Both the position numbers and the translations under genes were made by a program. Positions 51,280-59,668 of a DNA stretch of 64,000 bases are shown here, piece by piece (the first letter of the stretch is position 1; the number at the start of each line of letters is the position of its first letter). The notes beneath the pieces were generated by a model. It worked only from the letters and a program-made list of their open reading frames with translations. It made no database searches and was not told where the DNA came from. Location: positions 12,251 through 76,250 of the forward strand of contig CAZCNS010000017.1 of assembly GCA_964500205.1 (NCBI GenBank), read 5' to 3'. The DNA comes from UBA10329 sp964500205 (GTDB lineage: Bacteria > Bacteroidota > Bacteroidia > UBA10329).

Positions 51280-52398
51280 ATGACCACACTAGACAATCAG
51301 CAGCTTGGCTTGGTGTATCTGGTTTTTACCGGATGTGCCGTCCTTTTCAGTTTCCTTGTGAACGGCCTGTTGCTCAAACTGTCCCGCTCACTTGGCGTGA
51401 AAGACCAAGGCGAGCACATCGTGCGATGGAGCAGCACCACCAAACCTGCGGTCGGGGGCATCTCGTTCTACATTCTGTTCCTATTTGCGGTTGCTTGTTA
51501 CTCCATCCTCTTTGGAGCCGTGGAATACATCAACGACATTGTCCGGTTTCTCGGGGTGATGGCGGCCTGTTCGCTCGGATTCGTGGTAGGGCTTGCAGAT
51601 GATGCATACAACACCAAGCCATTCCTCAAATTCTCAGCCCAGTTCTGCAGCGGGGTGATCCTCATCGCGACCGGAACCGTGATCAACATCAGTGGCATCC
51701 CCGCGTTCGACATGTTCCTGACCATGTTCTGGGTGGTGGGACTGATGAACTCGATCAACATGCTGGACAATATGGACGGCATCACCACCTCAGTATCCAT
51801 TTCCGTGATTCTTGGAGGGCTTTACATGGCATGGTCTCGTGATGAGTTTCAGAGCATCTACTTCATCACGATGCTGGGTGTACTGGCGGGGCTGCTTGGT
51901 TTCCTTTATTTCAACTGGAATCCGTCCAAGATGTACATGGGAGACACAGGAAGCCAATTCCTCGGTGTGTTCCTTGCCGTGGTGGGTATCATTTACCTAT
52001 GGAACGGTCATGCCGAGCCTGATTTCAGGATTCAGACCAAGCAGTTCATAGTCGCTCTGCTGGTATTCATCGTTCCGATCATCGACACCACAACGGTTAC
52101 CATAAACAGACTTTTGAAAGGACAGTCACCATTTGTAGGCGGAAGAGACCATACGACCCACCATCTGTGCTATCTGGGCCTGACGGAGCGTCAGGTGGCG
52201 TTCAGCTTCCTTGGGCTATCCATGCTATCAGTAGTTCTGCTCATCGTTATCGACAGGGTGATTGGCCCTTCCTGGCACTATCATCACTTCGGCATCTTCC
52301 TCGGCTACTTTGCCCTCCTGTTCGGTTTCCTTTATGGTATAACCCGTGTTAACAAGCACCGGGAGAAGAGCTTAGCGACCACTGAAACTCCACAATAA
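51280..52398 (+). CDS. Undecaprenyl-phosphate sugar-1-phosphate transferase, WecA/MraY family
   Basis: From the ATG at 51280 (MTTLDNQQL) the protein has 372 residues and about eleven membrane helices. It has the PNPT signature: GLADDAYNTKP with the catalytic aspartates, NMLDNMDGITT, and MYMGDTGSQFLG. The cytoplasmic loop HTTHHL is typical of WecA. It should start polymer synthesis by moving GlcNAc-1-P or a related sugar-1-P to undecaprenyl phosphate. It closes the exopolysaccharide operon. A TTG at 51220 would overlap rfbC and is unlikely. Confidence 0.92.
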   Translation: MTTLDNQQLGLVYLVFTGCAVLFSFLVNGLLLKLSRSLGVKDQGEHIVRWSSTTKPAVGGISFYILFLFAVACYSILFGAVEYINDIVRFLGVMAACSLGFVVGLADDAYNTKPFLKFSAQFCSGVILIATGTVINISGIPAFDMFLTMFWVVGLMNSINMLDNMDGITTSVSISVILGGLYMAWSRDEFQSIYFITMLGVLAGLLGFLYFNWNPSKMYMGDTGSQFLGVFLAVVGIIYLWNGHAEPDFRIQTKQFIVALLVFIVPIIDTTTVTINRLLKGQSPFVGGRDHTTHHLCYLGLTERQVAFSFLGLSMLSVVLLIVIDRVIGPSWHYHHFGIFLGYFALLFGFLYGITRVNKHREKSLATTETPQ

Positions 52399-52439
52399 AA
52401 GTAGCCGAACGCGCATGTCGTGCGTTTGAGAGGAATACT

Positions 52440-52447
52440 TACTTTTG
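52440..52447 (+). promoter_or_regulatory. TACTTTTG promoter box of the rpsF operon
   Basis: A perfect TAnnTTTG, 43 nt before rpsF. The leader contains gccgtccgcttttcggagcgg, a small potential hairpin (tccgc/gcgga). I cannot tell whether it is the S6:S18 autoregulatory element known from other phyla. Confidence 0.55.
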
Positions 52448-52490
52448 CCGTCCGCTTTTCGGAGCGGAACCATTCAAAATCAATCTAAAC

Positions 52491-52832
52491 ATGAACCAGT
52501 ACGAAACCGTTTTCATTTTAACTCCCGTTTTGTCTGAAGCTCAGATGAAGGAAGCGGTTAAGGAGTACGAGAAGTTCCTGAAATCCTTGGAGGCCAAGAT
52601 GGTCGCCAAAGAGGACTGGGGGCTGCGCAAGCTTGCGTATCCGATCCAGAAGAAATCCTCAGGGTTTTACACGCTCTTCGAATTCCAAGCCGCCCCTTCG
52701 GACATAGAGAAGCTTGAGACGAAGTTCAAGCGCGATGAGCGTGTCATCAGATTCCTGACCATCAAGATGGACAAGTATCACGTCCAGTATGCAGAGGCGC
52801 GCAGGAACAAGAAAAAGGAACAGAACGCCTAA
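52491..52832 (+). CDS. rpsF: 30S ribosomal protein S6
   Basis: A 113-residue S6 protein opening MNQYETVFILTPVL, with WGLRKLAYPIQKKSSGFYTLFEF and a basic C-terminal tail. It pairs with S18 in the central domain of the 30S subunit. First gene of the conserved rpsF-rpsR-rplI operon. Confidence 0.97.
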   Translation: MNQYETVFILTPVLSEAQMKEAVKEYEKFLKSLEAKMVAKEDWGLRKLAYPIQKKSSGFYTLFEFQAAPSDIEKLETKFKRDERVIRFLTIKMDKYHVQYAEARRNKKKEQNA

Positions 52833-52846
52833 CACAAGAAGCAATC

Positions 52847-53116
52847 ATGGCTAAGAAAGAAGGAGAGATCAGATATCTCACCCCGCCCTCAGTAGAGGTT
52901 TCGCGGGATAAATACTGCCGTTTTCAGAAATACGGCATAAAGTTCATTGACTACAAAGACCCTGACTACCTGTTGGCCTTCATCAATGAGCAAGGCAAGT
53001 TGCTTCCACGCAGGCTCACCGGCACATCGCTCAAGTATCAGCGCAAAGTGTCTCAGGCCGTCAAGCGTGCAAGGCACCTGGCCCTCATGCCTTACGTAGC
53101 TGACCTCTTAAAATAA
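52847..53116 (+). CDS. rpsR: 30S ribosomal protein S18
   Basis: An 89-residue S18 protein with the conserved YCRFQKYGIKFIDYKDPDYL core, LLPRRLTGTSLKYQRKV and the arginine-rich end. It binds S6 and 16S rRNA. Spacing of 14 bp after rpsF and 6 bp before rplI. Confidence 0.97.
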   Translation: MAKKEGEIRYLTPPSVEVSRDKYCRFQKYGIKFIDYKDPDYLLAFINEQGKLLPRRLTGTSLKYQRKVSQAVKRARHLALMPYVADLLK

Positions 53117-53122
53117 GCCGTC

Positions 53123-53575
53123 ATGGAAATCATTCTGAAAAAAGACGTTGATAACCTCGGCTACACGGATGACCTGGTCACTGTGAAGAACGGTTACGCG
53201 AGAAACTACCTCATACCCAATGGGCTTGCAGTGCTTGCATCGCCCTCTGCCAAGAAAGTGCGTTCAGAAAACCTGAAGCAACGTGCTCACCGCGAAGCTA
53301 AACTCCGCGAAGAGGCAGAAGCAATGGGTGCAAAGCTGGCCGCAGCAACGCTCAAGGTCGGTGCGAAAGTGGGTGAGAGTGGCACGAAGATCTTCGGTTC
53401 CGTCAATAACATTCAGGTAGCTGAGGCCATCAAGGCTGCTCTTGGTGTAGAAGTGGATCGCAAGAAAATCAGCCTCAAAGGCGATGTGATCAAGGAAATA
53501 GGCTCATACACTGCCTCTGTGCGTCTGCACAAGGACTTCGCTCAGGAGTTCACGTTTGAGGTTGTTGCTGAGTAA
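53123..53575 (+). CDS. rplI: 50S ribosomal protein L9
   Basis: A 150-residue L9 protein opening MEIILKKDVDNLGYTDDLV, with the NGYARNYLIPNGLA RNA-binding segment, the long connecting helix and the C-terminal domain. It binds 23S rRNA near L1. A strong terminator follows. Confidence 0.97.
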   Translation: MEIILKKDVDNLGYTDDLVTVKNGYARNYLIPNGLAVLASPSAKKVRSENLKQRAHREAKLREEAEAMGAKLAAATLKVGAKVGESGTKIFGSVNNIQVAEAIKAALGVEVDRKKISLKGDVIKEIGSYTASVRLHKDFAQEFTFEVVAE

Positions 53576-53596
53576 ATCTCGGCTCTGCATATCAAG

Positions 53597-53632
53597 AACC
53601 CCCATCGACCATGTCGGTGGGGGTTTTTCTTT
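53597..53632 (+). terminator. Rho-independent terminator of the rpsF-rpsR-rplI operon
   Basis: AACCCCCATCGA / TCGGTGGGGGTT around CCATG, followed by a T-rich tail. Confidence 0.9.
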
Positions 53633-53643
53633 TGTCCTGAACA

Positions 53644-53680
53644 ACAAAAAAAGGGTGCGGTCCTCGCGGTCCGCACCCAT
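53644..53680 (-). terminator. Rho-independent terminator of fadD
   Basis: On the minus strand GGGTGCGGACC / CCGCACCC with an inner CGCGAGG loop is followed by seven T. It lies 20 bp after the FadD stop and back-to-back with the ribosomal operon terminator. Confidence 0.85.
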
Positions 53681-53701
53681 TGACATGTTCACCTGCGGGT
53701 C

Positions 53702-55375
53702 TCAGCCCTTGGCAGCCTCTTCCTCGCGCAATGCCCTGCGAAGGATCTTGCCCACGTTGGTCTTAGGCAACTCATCGCGAAACGCCACGTGCTTGGGCCG
53801 CTTGTAGCCAGTGAGATTCTCGGCACAGAAATCCTTGATCTCCTTCTCGGTCAGGCTTGCATCTTTCTTCACAACAAACACCTTAACCGCTTCGTTGGAC
53901 TTCTCATCGGGCACACCGATGGCGGCCACCTCGAGCACCTTGGGATGCGAGGCGATCACATCCTCCACCTCGTTGGGATAAACGTTGAAGCCAGAAACGA
54001 GGATCATGTCCTTGATGCGGTCAACGATGGTGAAGTAGCCGTCCTCGCTCATCACGGCCACATCACCTGTGCGCAGCCAGCCGTCCTTGATCTGATTGGC
54101 CGTGTCGTCAGGGCGGTTGTAGTAGCCCTGCATCACCTGCGGGCCTTTGATGAGGATCTCACCGCGCTCGCCTACTGGCACCTCGTTTCCGTTCTCATCG
54201 CACAGCTTCATGTCCGTTCCGGGCACGGGCACACCGATGGTACCGATGCGGGCAGAGCCATCGAGCGGGTTGGCCGATGCCACGGGCGAGCTCTCTGTGA
54301 GGCCGTAACCTTCCACGAGCACACTTCCTGTCACCTCCTTCCACTTCTGGGCTACGGGCTTCTGGATGGCCATTGCACCACCGATAACGGCCTTCACAGG
54401 CTTGAAGTCGAGGGTCTTGAACTCCTCGGTGTTCAGCAATGCGTTGAAGAGGGTGTTCACCCCGGTCATCACCGTCCAGCGGTGCTTCTTCAGTTCCTTG
54501 ATGAACGCAGGGATGTCACGCGGGTTGGTCACCAGTACGTTCTTGCCACCGAGACAGATGAACGCCATGCAGTTCACGGTGAGTGAGAAGATATGGTACA
54601 TGGGAAGCGGGGTGATGATGATCTCCTCGCCCGGTTTCAGCGCCTCGCCCATCCACGCTTTCATCTGCTCCATGTTGGCGATGACGTTGCGATGTGTGAG
54701 CACCGCGCCCTTGCTCACGCCTGTGGTGCCACCCGTGTATTGGAGGAATGCGATATCGGTGTTCTTGATCTGCGCCACCTTGGGTTTCAGGCCGCGTGGC
54801 TTCACAAGTTCACGGAAGTCTATGGTGTTAGGGATATTGTAGTCGGGCACCATCTTCTTCACATACTGCAACACAAGGTTCACGATGAACTGCTTGGGCT
54901 GCGGGAAGAGGTCGGGGATGCGGGTGACAATGACATGCTTGATGCCCGTCTTGGACAGACACTGCTGCAGCTCACCACAGAAATTGGCCACGATGACGAG
55001 GGCCTTCACCCCGGCATCGTTGAACTGGTGCTCCATCTCACGGGCGGTGTACAGCGGGTTGACATTGACCACCACCAATCCTGCGATGAACGACCCATAG
55101 ATGCAGATGGGGTACTGCAGCAGGTTGGGCATCTGCAGGGCGATGCGGTCACCGGGCTTGAGGTCGGTGTTGTTCTGTAGCCATGCCGCGAAGTTGTGCG
55201 CCCGCTCGCGCAGCTGGTTGAATGTCATTGTGACCCCCATGTTCTCGAAGGCGATCTTGTCGCCATACTCCGCGCAGCTGTCCTCAAATGCCTGAAGGAT
55301 GCTCGGGTAGGAGTCGGGATTGATGTCGGTAGGCACTCCCTTGGGATAGTGCTGATGCCAGATGCGTGATTCCAT
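53702..55375 (-). CDS. fadD: Long-chain fatty acid--CoA ligase
   Basis: A 557-residue adenylate-forming ligase. It has the AMP-binding loop LQYTGGTTGVSKGAV, VEGYGLTESSPV, the GWLRTGDVAVMSEDGYF and DRIKDMILVSGFNVYPNEVED motifs, and the C-terminal catalytic lysine region KTNVGKILRR. It activates fatty acids to acyl-CoA for beta-oxidation or phospholipid synthesis. TAGATTTG lies 24 nt upstream. Confidence 0.95.
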   Translation of the reverse strand: MESRIWHQHYPKGVPTDINPDSYPSILQAFEDSCAEYGDKIAFENMGVTMTFNQLRERAHNFAAWLQNNTDLKPGDRIALQMPNLLQYPICIYGSFIAGLVVVNVNPLYTAREMEHQFNDAGVKALVIVANFCGELQQCLSKTGIKHVIVTRIPDLFPQPKQFIVNLVLQYVKKMVPDYNIPNTIDFRELVKPRGLKPKVAQIKNTDIAFLQYTGGTTGVSKGAVLTHRNVIANMEQMKAWMGEALKPGEEIIITPLPMYHIFSLTVNCMAFICLGGKNVLVTNPRDIPAFIKELKKHRWTVMTGVNTLFNALLNTEEFKTLDFKPVKAVIGGAMAIQKPVAQKWKEVTGSVLVEGYGLTESSPVASANPLDGSARIGTIGVPVPGTDMKLCDENGNEVPVGERGEILIKGPQVMQGYYNRPDDTANQIKDGWLRTGDVAVMSEDGYFTIVDRIKDMILVSGFNVYPNEVEDVIASHPKVLEVAAIGVPDEKSNEAVKVFVVKKDASLTEKEIKDFCAENLTGYKRPKHVAFRDELPKTNVGKILRRALREEEAAKG

Positions 55376-55398
55376 GCGTTACATTTTTTTTGGTTGCC

Positions 55399-55406
55399 CA
55401 AATCTA
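55399..55406 (-). promoter_or_regulatory. TAGATTTG promoter box of fadD
   Basis: A perfect TAnnTTTG on the minus strand, 24 nt before the fadD ATG at 55375. Confidence 0.5.
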
Positions 55407-55478
55407 AGGCATTGGCGTGTATGCATATCATATAGTTCGCTGGTAGATACCTTGCACTCGCAGAACAGCCTGACCACA

Positions 55479-56732
55479 ATGAAGAACAGATTATCCGTGA
55501 TAGCGTGCATTATCGTATCGCTGACATTCATAGGCTACCGCACAGCCTATTTTGAACGAACATCCAATGCTGTAAGCTGGGATGCTCTGGGTTACTACAT
55601 GTACCTCCCTGGAGCGCTCATCTACAACGATCTCAAAGACCTGAACTGGCTTCCTGAGATCGACTCCGCCTATCACGTTACCCCGAACGGACTCTACCAG
55701 GCAACGCTGCTCGAATCCGGCACCTATACTGGGAAATACCTCGCAGGAGTGGCCATAATGCAGCTTCCCTTCTTCGCAGTAGGCCATTGGATCGCAGGCA
55801 TCTCAGGTCATCCGCAAGACGGATTCTCGTGGCCCTATCAATATGCCATCCTCTTCGGGGCAGTATTCTGGGGTATTATGGGTCTGATTGTTCTAATGTT
55901 GGTTCTCAGGATATATTTTGACGAGCGGGTCACAGCCATCGTCATCTTGCTGTTGGCCATTGCCACCAACCTCATTCAGTATGTGTCGGTGGACGGGGGT
56001 ATGAGCCACGCCTACATCCTTCCCCTTTACTCCATGCTGCTCTGGTTCACGGTGAAATGGCATAGCTCGCCACGGTGGCACCTCGCCCTTCTCGGTGGCA
56101 TGGTCACAGGTCTCGCGGTGATGTCGCGCCCTACGGAGGCTCTCATGATCTTCATCCCCATCCTTTGGGATACGCATGACAAGAGTGCATCGCAACTTAA
56201 ATGGCTTAAGGTAAGCCAGCACCGCAGTCACATCGGACTGAGTATGCTTGGCGGATTCCTCGGAGTTCTTCCCCAGCTCACCTACTGGAAATACACCACA
56301 GGGTCGTTCATTTATGATGTGGGCAGCAAATGGGTATTTCTCACCCCGTGGTTCCGTGTGCTTTTCGGTCCAGAGAAAGGCTGGTTCCTCTACACCCCTG
56401 TCGCGATACTTATGGTCATCGGACTGTTCATGATGAAAGGCCGTCCGTTCCAAAGGGCGGTGCTAACGTTCTGTCTTCTGAACATCTGGGTCATCATTGC
56501 ATGGAACGACTGGCGTTATGGTGCAAGCTACTCTACACGGGCACTCACCCAAAGCTATCCGGTTTTTGCCTTTGGCCTGGCCTGCGCAGTGGACCACATT
56601 CTCAAACGGGGTTGTGGCTTTGTTTTAGCCATAATCTCAGTGCTGCTCGTGTGGCTCAATTTTCACCAGCTTGCCATTTACAACAACTACACGATGGAGA
56701 GCTTCTCCCCGCTTTTGGGGCTCTTTCCCTGA
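55479..56732 (+). CDS. Multi-spanning membrane protein, GT-C glycosyltransferase-like
   Basis: From the ATG at 55479 (MKNRLSVIACII) the protein has 417 residues and about ten membrane helices. Early acidic residues in the first periplasmic loop (VSWDALGYYMYLPGALIYNDL) and later loops such as NDWRYGASYSTRALTQSYP recall GT-C enzymes (ArnT/PMT-like) that use polyprenyl-linked sugars. The family cannot be fixed by eye. It may glycosylate lipids, proteins or polymers. It is divergent from fadD and converges with the symporter. Confidence 0.7.
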   Translation: MKNRLSVIACIIVSLTFIGYRTAYFERTSNAVSWDALGYYMYLPGALIYNDLKDLNWLPEIDSAYHVTPNGLYQATLLESGTYTGKYLAGVAIMQLPFFAVGHWIAGISGHPQDGFSWPYQYAILFGAVFWGIMGLIVLMLVLRIYFDERVTAIVILLLAIATNLIQYVSVDGGMSHAYILPLYSMLLWFTVKWHSSPRWHLALLGGMVTGLAVMSRPTEALMIFIPILWDTHDKSASQLKWLKVSQHRSHIGLSMLGGFLGVLPQLTYWKYTTGSFIYDVGSKWVFLTPWFRVLFGPEKGWFLYTPVAILMVIGLFMMKGRPFQRAVLTFCLLNIWVIIAWNDWRYGASYSTRALTQSYPVFAFGLACAVDHILKRGCGFVLAIISVLLVWLNFHQLAIYNNYTMESFSPLLGLFP

Positions 56733-56739
56733 GTGCGGT

Positions 56740-58455
56740 TCAGTATTGTTTCGTAAACAATGATTGGAGCAATAGCCCGAACCCCACCACCAGCCCGCAC
56801 CCCACCACGTTGTACCACAGATACCCCATCGTGAGCCATTCAGGGGCAGAGTCGTTGGCGTTGAGGAAGTGGATGCCCAGCACGCACGCCTCGGCCAGCA
56901 GTGCAGCGATGAACACCGCGTGGCCCTGCACCCGCTTCACATAGAACGCCACGAGGAAGATGCCCAGTATCGTCCCGTAGAACAGCGACCCCAGCAGGTT
57001 CACCGCCTGAATGAGGTTCTCGAACAGCGAGGCCGTGGTAGCGAACACGATGGCCAGCACCCCCCACAGGAACGTGAACCACCGCGATGAGCGTAGGTAG
57101 TGCGCATCGTCCCCGTCCCGCTTGATGGAACGCTGGTAGAGATCGACCGTGGTGGTGCTGGAGAGGGCGTTCAGCTCCGAGGCCGTGCTCGACATGGCCG
57201 CGCTGAACATCACCGCGAACAGCAGCCCGATCATGCCCACGGGCAGGTGATCCATCACAAAGCCCATGAAGATGTAGTCCTTGTCATTGATCTCGGCCTT
57301 GGGGTCGTGCAGCAGGGCGAGCTGCTTTACCTCCTCGCGGATGCGTTCGCCATCGGCCAGCAGCGCATTGGCACGCTCGGCATGTTGGCGCACGGTCACT
57401 TCATCGCCTGCGCGCTGGGCCTTTACCAAAGCGCGCAGCTCCTTTTCCTTCTCGGTGAAATTGGCGGTGTGCTCGGCCTCCAACACCTCCAACTGCCCGC
57501 CATGTTCGCTTTGGCGCAAGTTCTCGGTCTGCACGCGGTTGAAGAACACGGGCGGCTGGTGGAACTGGTAGAACACGAAGACCATCACCCCGATGAGCAG
57601 GATGACGAACTGCATCGGCACCTTCAGCAGGCCGTTCATCATCAGTCCGAGGCGGCTCTCAGTGATGCTTTTTCCAGTAATGTAGCGCTGCACCTGCGAC
57701 TGGTCCGTGCCGAAATAGGACATGAAGAGGAACAGCGCGGCCGTCATCCCCGACCAGAAATTGTAGCGGTCGCTGAGGTTGAATTCGAAGTTGACCACGT
57801 TGAGCCGCCCCGTCTTGCCCGCCACGTGGAATGCATCGCCCAGGCTGATGTCCGCAGGCAGCATCGCCACCACCATGCCGCCCGCCAGCAGCATCCCGCC
57901 CATCATCACGGCCATCTGCTGCTTCTGGGTCTGGGTGACGGCCCTCGTGCCACCGCTCACCGTGTAGATGATGACCAGCGCACCGATGAGCACGTTGGTG
58001 GCCGTGAGGTTCCAGCCCAGCAGCGTGCTCAGGATGATGGCGGGCGCATAGATGGTAATGCCCGCTGCCAGCCCGCGCTGCACAAGGAACAGGAGGGAGG
58101 CGAGGGTGCGGGTCTTGAGGTCGAAGCGGCTCTCCAGAAACTCGTAGGCCGTATAGACCTTCAGGCGGTAGAAGATGGGGATGAACGTCACCGACAGGAT
58201 GATCATCGCCACGGGCAGCCCAAAGTAGAACTGCACGAAGCGCATGCCATCCGTATAGGCCTGCCCCGGTGTGCTCAGAAACGTGATGGCACTGGCCTGC
58301 GTGGCCATGATGCTTATGCCGATGCCCCACCAGTTGGCGTCATTCCCGCCCTTGAGGTAGCCCTCCAGGTCGCGGCTGCCACGGGTCTTCCACGTGCCAT
58401 ACGCCACAATGAAGATGAGCGTGCCGAGAAGGACTGTCCAGTCGAGGATGCTCAT
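56740..58455 (-). CDS. Sodium:solute symporter family protein
   Basis: With the ATG at 58455 (MSILDWTVLLG) the protein has 571 residues and about 14 helices of the SSS/LeuT-like fold. Features are YLKGGNDANWWGIGISIMATQASAITFLSTPGQAY near helices 1-2 and the Na-site segment SSTASELNALSSTTTVDLYQR. A charged cytoplasmic insert of about 80 residues, predicted as a coiled coil, lies around 315-400 (EKEKELRALVKAQ...). The substrate is unknown; relatives carry sugars, sialic acid or organic acids. Confidence 0.9.
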   Translation of the reverse strand: MSILDWTVLLGTLIFIVAYGTWKTRGSRDLEGYLKGGNDANWWGIGISIMATQASAITFLSTPGQAYTDGMRFVQFYFGLPVAMIILSVTFIPIFYRLKVYTAYEFLESRFDLKTRTLASLLFLVQRGLAAGITIYAPAIILSTLLGWNLTATNVLIGALVIIYTVSGGTRAVTQTQKQQMAVMMGGMLLAGGMVVAMLPADISLGDAFHVAGKTGRLNVVNFEFNLSDRYNFWSGMTAALFLFMSYFGTDQSQVQRYITGKSITESRLGLMMNGLLKVPMQFVILLIGVMVFVFYQFHQPPVFFNRVQTENLRQSEHGGQLEVLEAEHTANFTEKEKELRALVKAQRAGDEVTVRQHAERANALLADGERIREEVKQLALLHDPKAEINDKDYIFMGFVMDHLPVGMIGLLFAVMFSAAMSSTASELNALSSTTTVDLYQRSIKRDGDDAHYLRSSRWFTFLWGVLAIVFATTASLFENLIQAVNLLGSLFYGTILGIFLVAFYVKRVQGHAVFIAALLAEACVLGIHFLNANDSAPEWLTMGYLWYNVVGCGLVVGFGLLLQSLFTKQY

Positions 58456-58651
58456 GGCTAGGAGGGACGGGGGACGAGGGACAAGGGACAAGGGACGGGG
58501 GCCGAGTGACGAGGGGCGCGAACCAATCGTAAATTGAAAATCGAAAATCGTCTATTGCAAATTTCAACAACAGGGAACAGGGAACCGATAAGGCTACAGT
58601 CACCCGCCAGAACTCTCGTCCCCCGTCCTTCGTCCCTCGTCCCAGACCTTT
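58456..58651. repeat. Inverted repeat spacer built from gggacgaggga words
   Basis: The left arm (about 58464-58516) holds tandem ggacgggggacgagggac-type words. The right arm (about 58612-58644) holds the complement: ctcgtcccccgtcc, ttcgtccctcgtccc. Between them are two AT-richer word blocks (aattgaaaatcgaaaatcg; caacagggaacaggga). The arms could pair into a stem of about 30 bp over a 95-bp loop. It has the same architecture as three other spacers here. Confidence 0.6.
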
Positions 58652-58771
58652 TCATGAGTAGTACTCCGTCAACACATAAAACCCCGCCACCAGTACCGCC
58701 AGCACCGCAATGAGCAGGGCATACCATCCATTCCAAGAGGAGAAAACAGGGGGTTTTTGGTCGGGGGACAT
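58652..58771 (-). CDS. Small single-pass membrane protein (39 residues)
   Basis: From the ATG at 58771 a 39-codon frame gives MSPDQKPPVF..., a polar start, one transmembrane helix (YALLIAVLAVLVAGFYVL) and a short EYYS end. It is upstream of the symporter on the same strand. A GACCTTCG sequence ends 4 nt before the ATG, a weak match to the leaderless pattern. It could be an accessory subunit of the symporter, as small proteins are for some SSS transporters. Its size makes the call tentative. Confidence 0.45.
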   Translation of the reverse strand: MSPDQKPPVFSSWNGWYALLIAVLAVLVAGFYVLTEYYS

Positions 58772-58833
58772 GGGGCGAAGGTCGGGGTTCTGTTCAGAAT
58801 GCTGTGCTCGGAAGTTCATCCTCTGCGTTTCAG

Positions 58834-58841
58834 TAATTTTG
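58834..58841 (+). promoter_or_regulatory. TAATTTTG promoter box of the toxin-antitoxin pair
   Basis: A perfect TAnnTTTG, 17 nt before the antitoxin ATG at 58859. Confidence 0.5.
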
Positions 58842-58858
58842 AGCATCAAATTCTTTCC

Positions 58859-59089
58859 ATGAAAGCCGCACTTCAGCTTGAACTCAGCTTTGACCAGATT
58901 CTTTCTCTGGTCAAGCAGCTTCCGCAGAGCAAGAAGCTGAAACTCTCCAAGGCTTTGGAGACCGATGGCATCGAGTCGAGGCTTACTTCCATCCTTCAGG
59001 CATTCAAGACAGACGACCTTTCTGAGGACGACATCACGGCAGAGGTAGAAGCGGTTCGTCAGGCGCGTTATGAGAAGGGGAAGTGTTAA
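58859..59089 (+). CDS. Putative antitoxin of a PIN toxin pair
   Basis: A 76-residue acidic-helical protein (MKAALQLELSFDQILSLVKQLPQSKKLKLSKALE…). It has no recognisable DNA-binding fold by eye, but size and position fit the antitoxin of a VapC/PIN-type module. Its 3' end overlaps the toxin start by 20 bp, which ties their translation together. In this Bacteroidota-type arrangement the first protein ends in a charged tail (EAVRQARYEKGKC) likely to fold onto the toxin. Confidence 0.75.
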   Translation: MKAALQLELSFDQILSLVKQLPQSKKLKLSKALETDGIESRLTSILQAFKTDDLSEDDITAEVEAVRQARYEKGKC

Positions 59090-59492
59090 GGTTGTCATCG
59101 ACACCAACGTCTGGAGAAGCTTTCTCATAGGAAAGCGACTTGCCCAATTGAAGCATCATCTCTCCAGCGGCAAGATTCAAGTGGTTACCTGCCCGGAGTT
59201 GATGGAAGAACTTCGCGAGGTTACCTCTCGACCCAAACTCAGAGGTTATTTCCCAGCCGCAGAAGTGTCCAATCTTTTTTCCTTGCTTGATGTCATCGCC
59301 ATTCATGTGGATGTAACGGTGAGAAAGCCCCTGTGCCGCGATCCGAAGGACGATTTCCTGCTTGCGCTCGTAGAAAAGTCAAAGGCGGATTATTTAGTTA
59401 CCGGAGATAAAGACCTCCTCATTCATGACCCTTTCGGCTTAGCCCGAATCCTCTCACCTTCCGCTTTTGAAGAGGAGATGGAGCGCTCGTAG
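59070..59492 (+). CDS. PIN-domain ribonuclease toxin
   Basis: A 140-residue PIN-domain protein of the COG1569 type. The first acidic residue is in VVIDTNVW, with further acidic residues in CPELMEELREV and the closing CRDPKDDFLLALVEKSKADYLVTGDKDLL. These bind Mg2+ and cut RNA, usually tRNA or mRNA. The overlap with the preceding small gene supports a toxin-antitoxin system. The start at 59070 gives MRRGSVKVVIDTN; a GTG at 59088 is a possible alternative. Confidence 0.88.
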   Translation: MRRGSVKVVIDTNVWRSFLIGKRLAQLKHHLSSGKIQVVTCPELMEELREVTSRPKLRGYFPAAEVSNLFSLLDVIAIHVDVTVRKPLCRDPKDDFLLALVEKSKADYLVTGDKDLLIHDPFGLARILSPSAFEEEMERS

Positions 59493-59668
59493 AATTGCTC
59501 CGAGTATTGCTTGATTCAATTTGCCCAAGTGCAGGAAGCCCGAGATTCCGGATGCGGATATTGGTCGGATGCAACTTCAATATTTTCGTTTCTTGGCAAG
59601 CCATTGGGCCAGCCTGCGCTGCGACCCGTGTTCCTCCGTCCATCCAACAAATCATCACTCATTTCCCT

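Noticed and set aside
52440..52490. Known S6:S18 leader regulatory RNA
   Set aside because: A small hairpin is possible but I could not match the conserved CCG bulge element with confidence.
57100..58461. 453-codon open frame on the plus strand
   Set aside because: Fully antisense to the symporter gene; its His/Arg/Glu-rich product is what GC-rich third positions produce on the opposite strand and fits no family.
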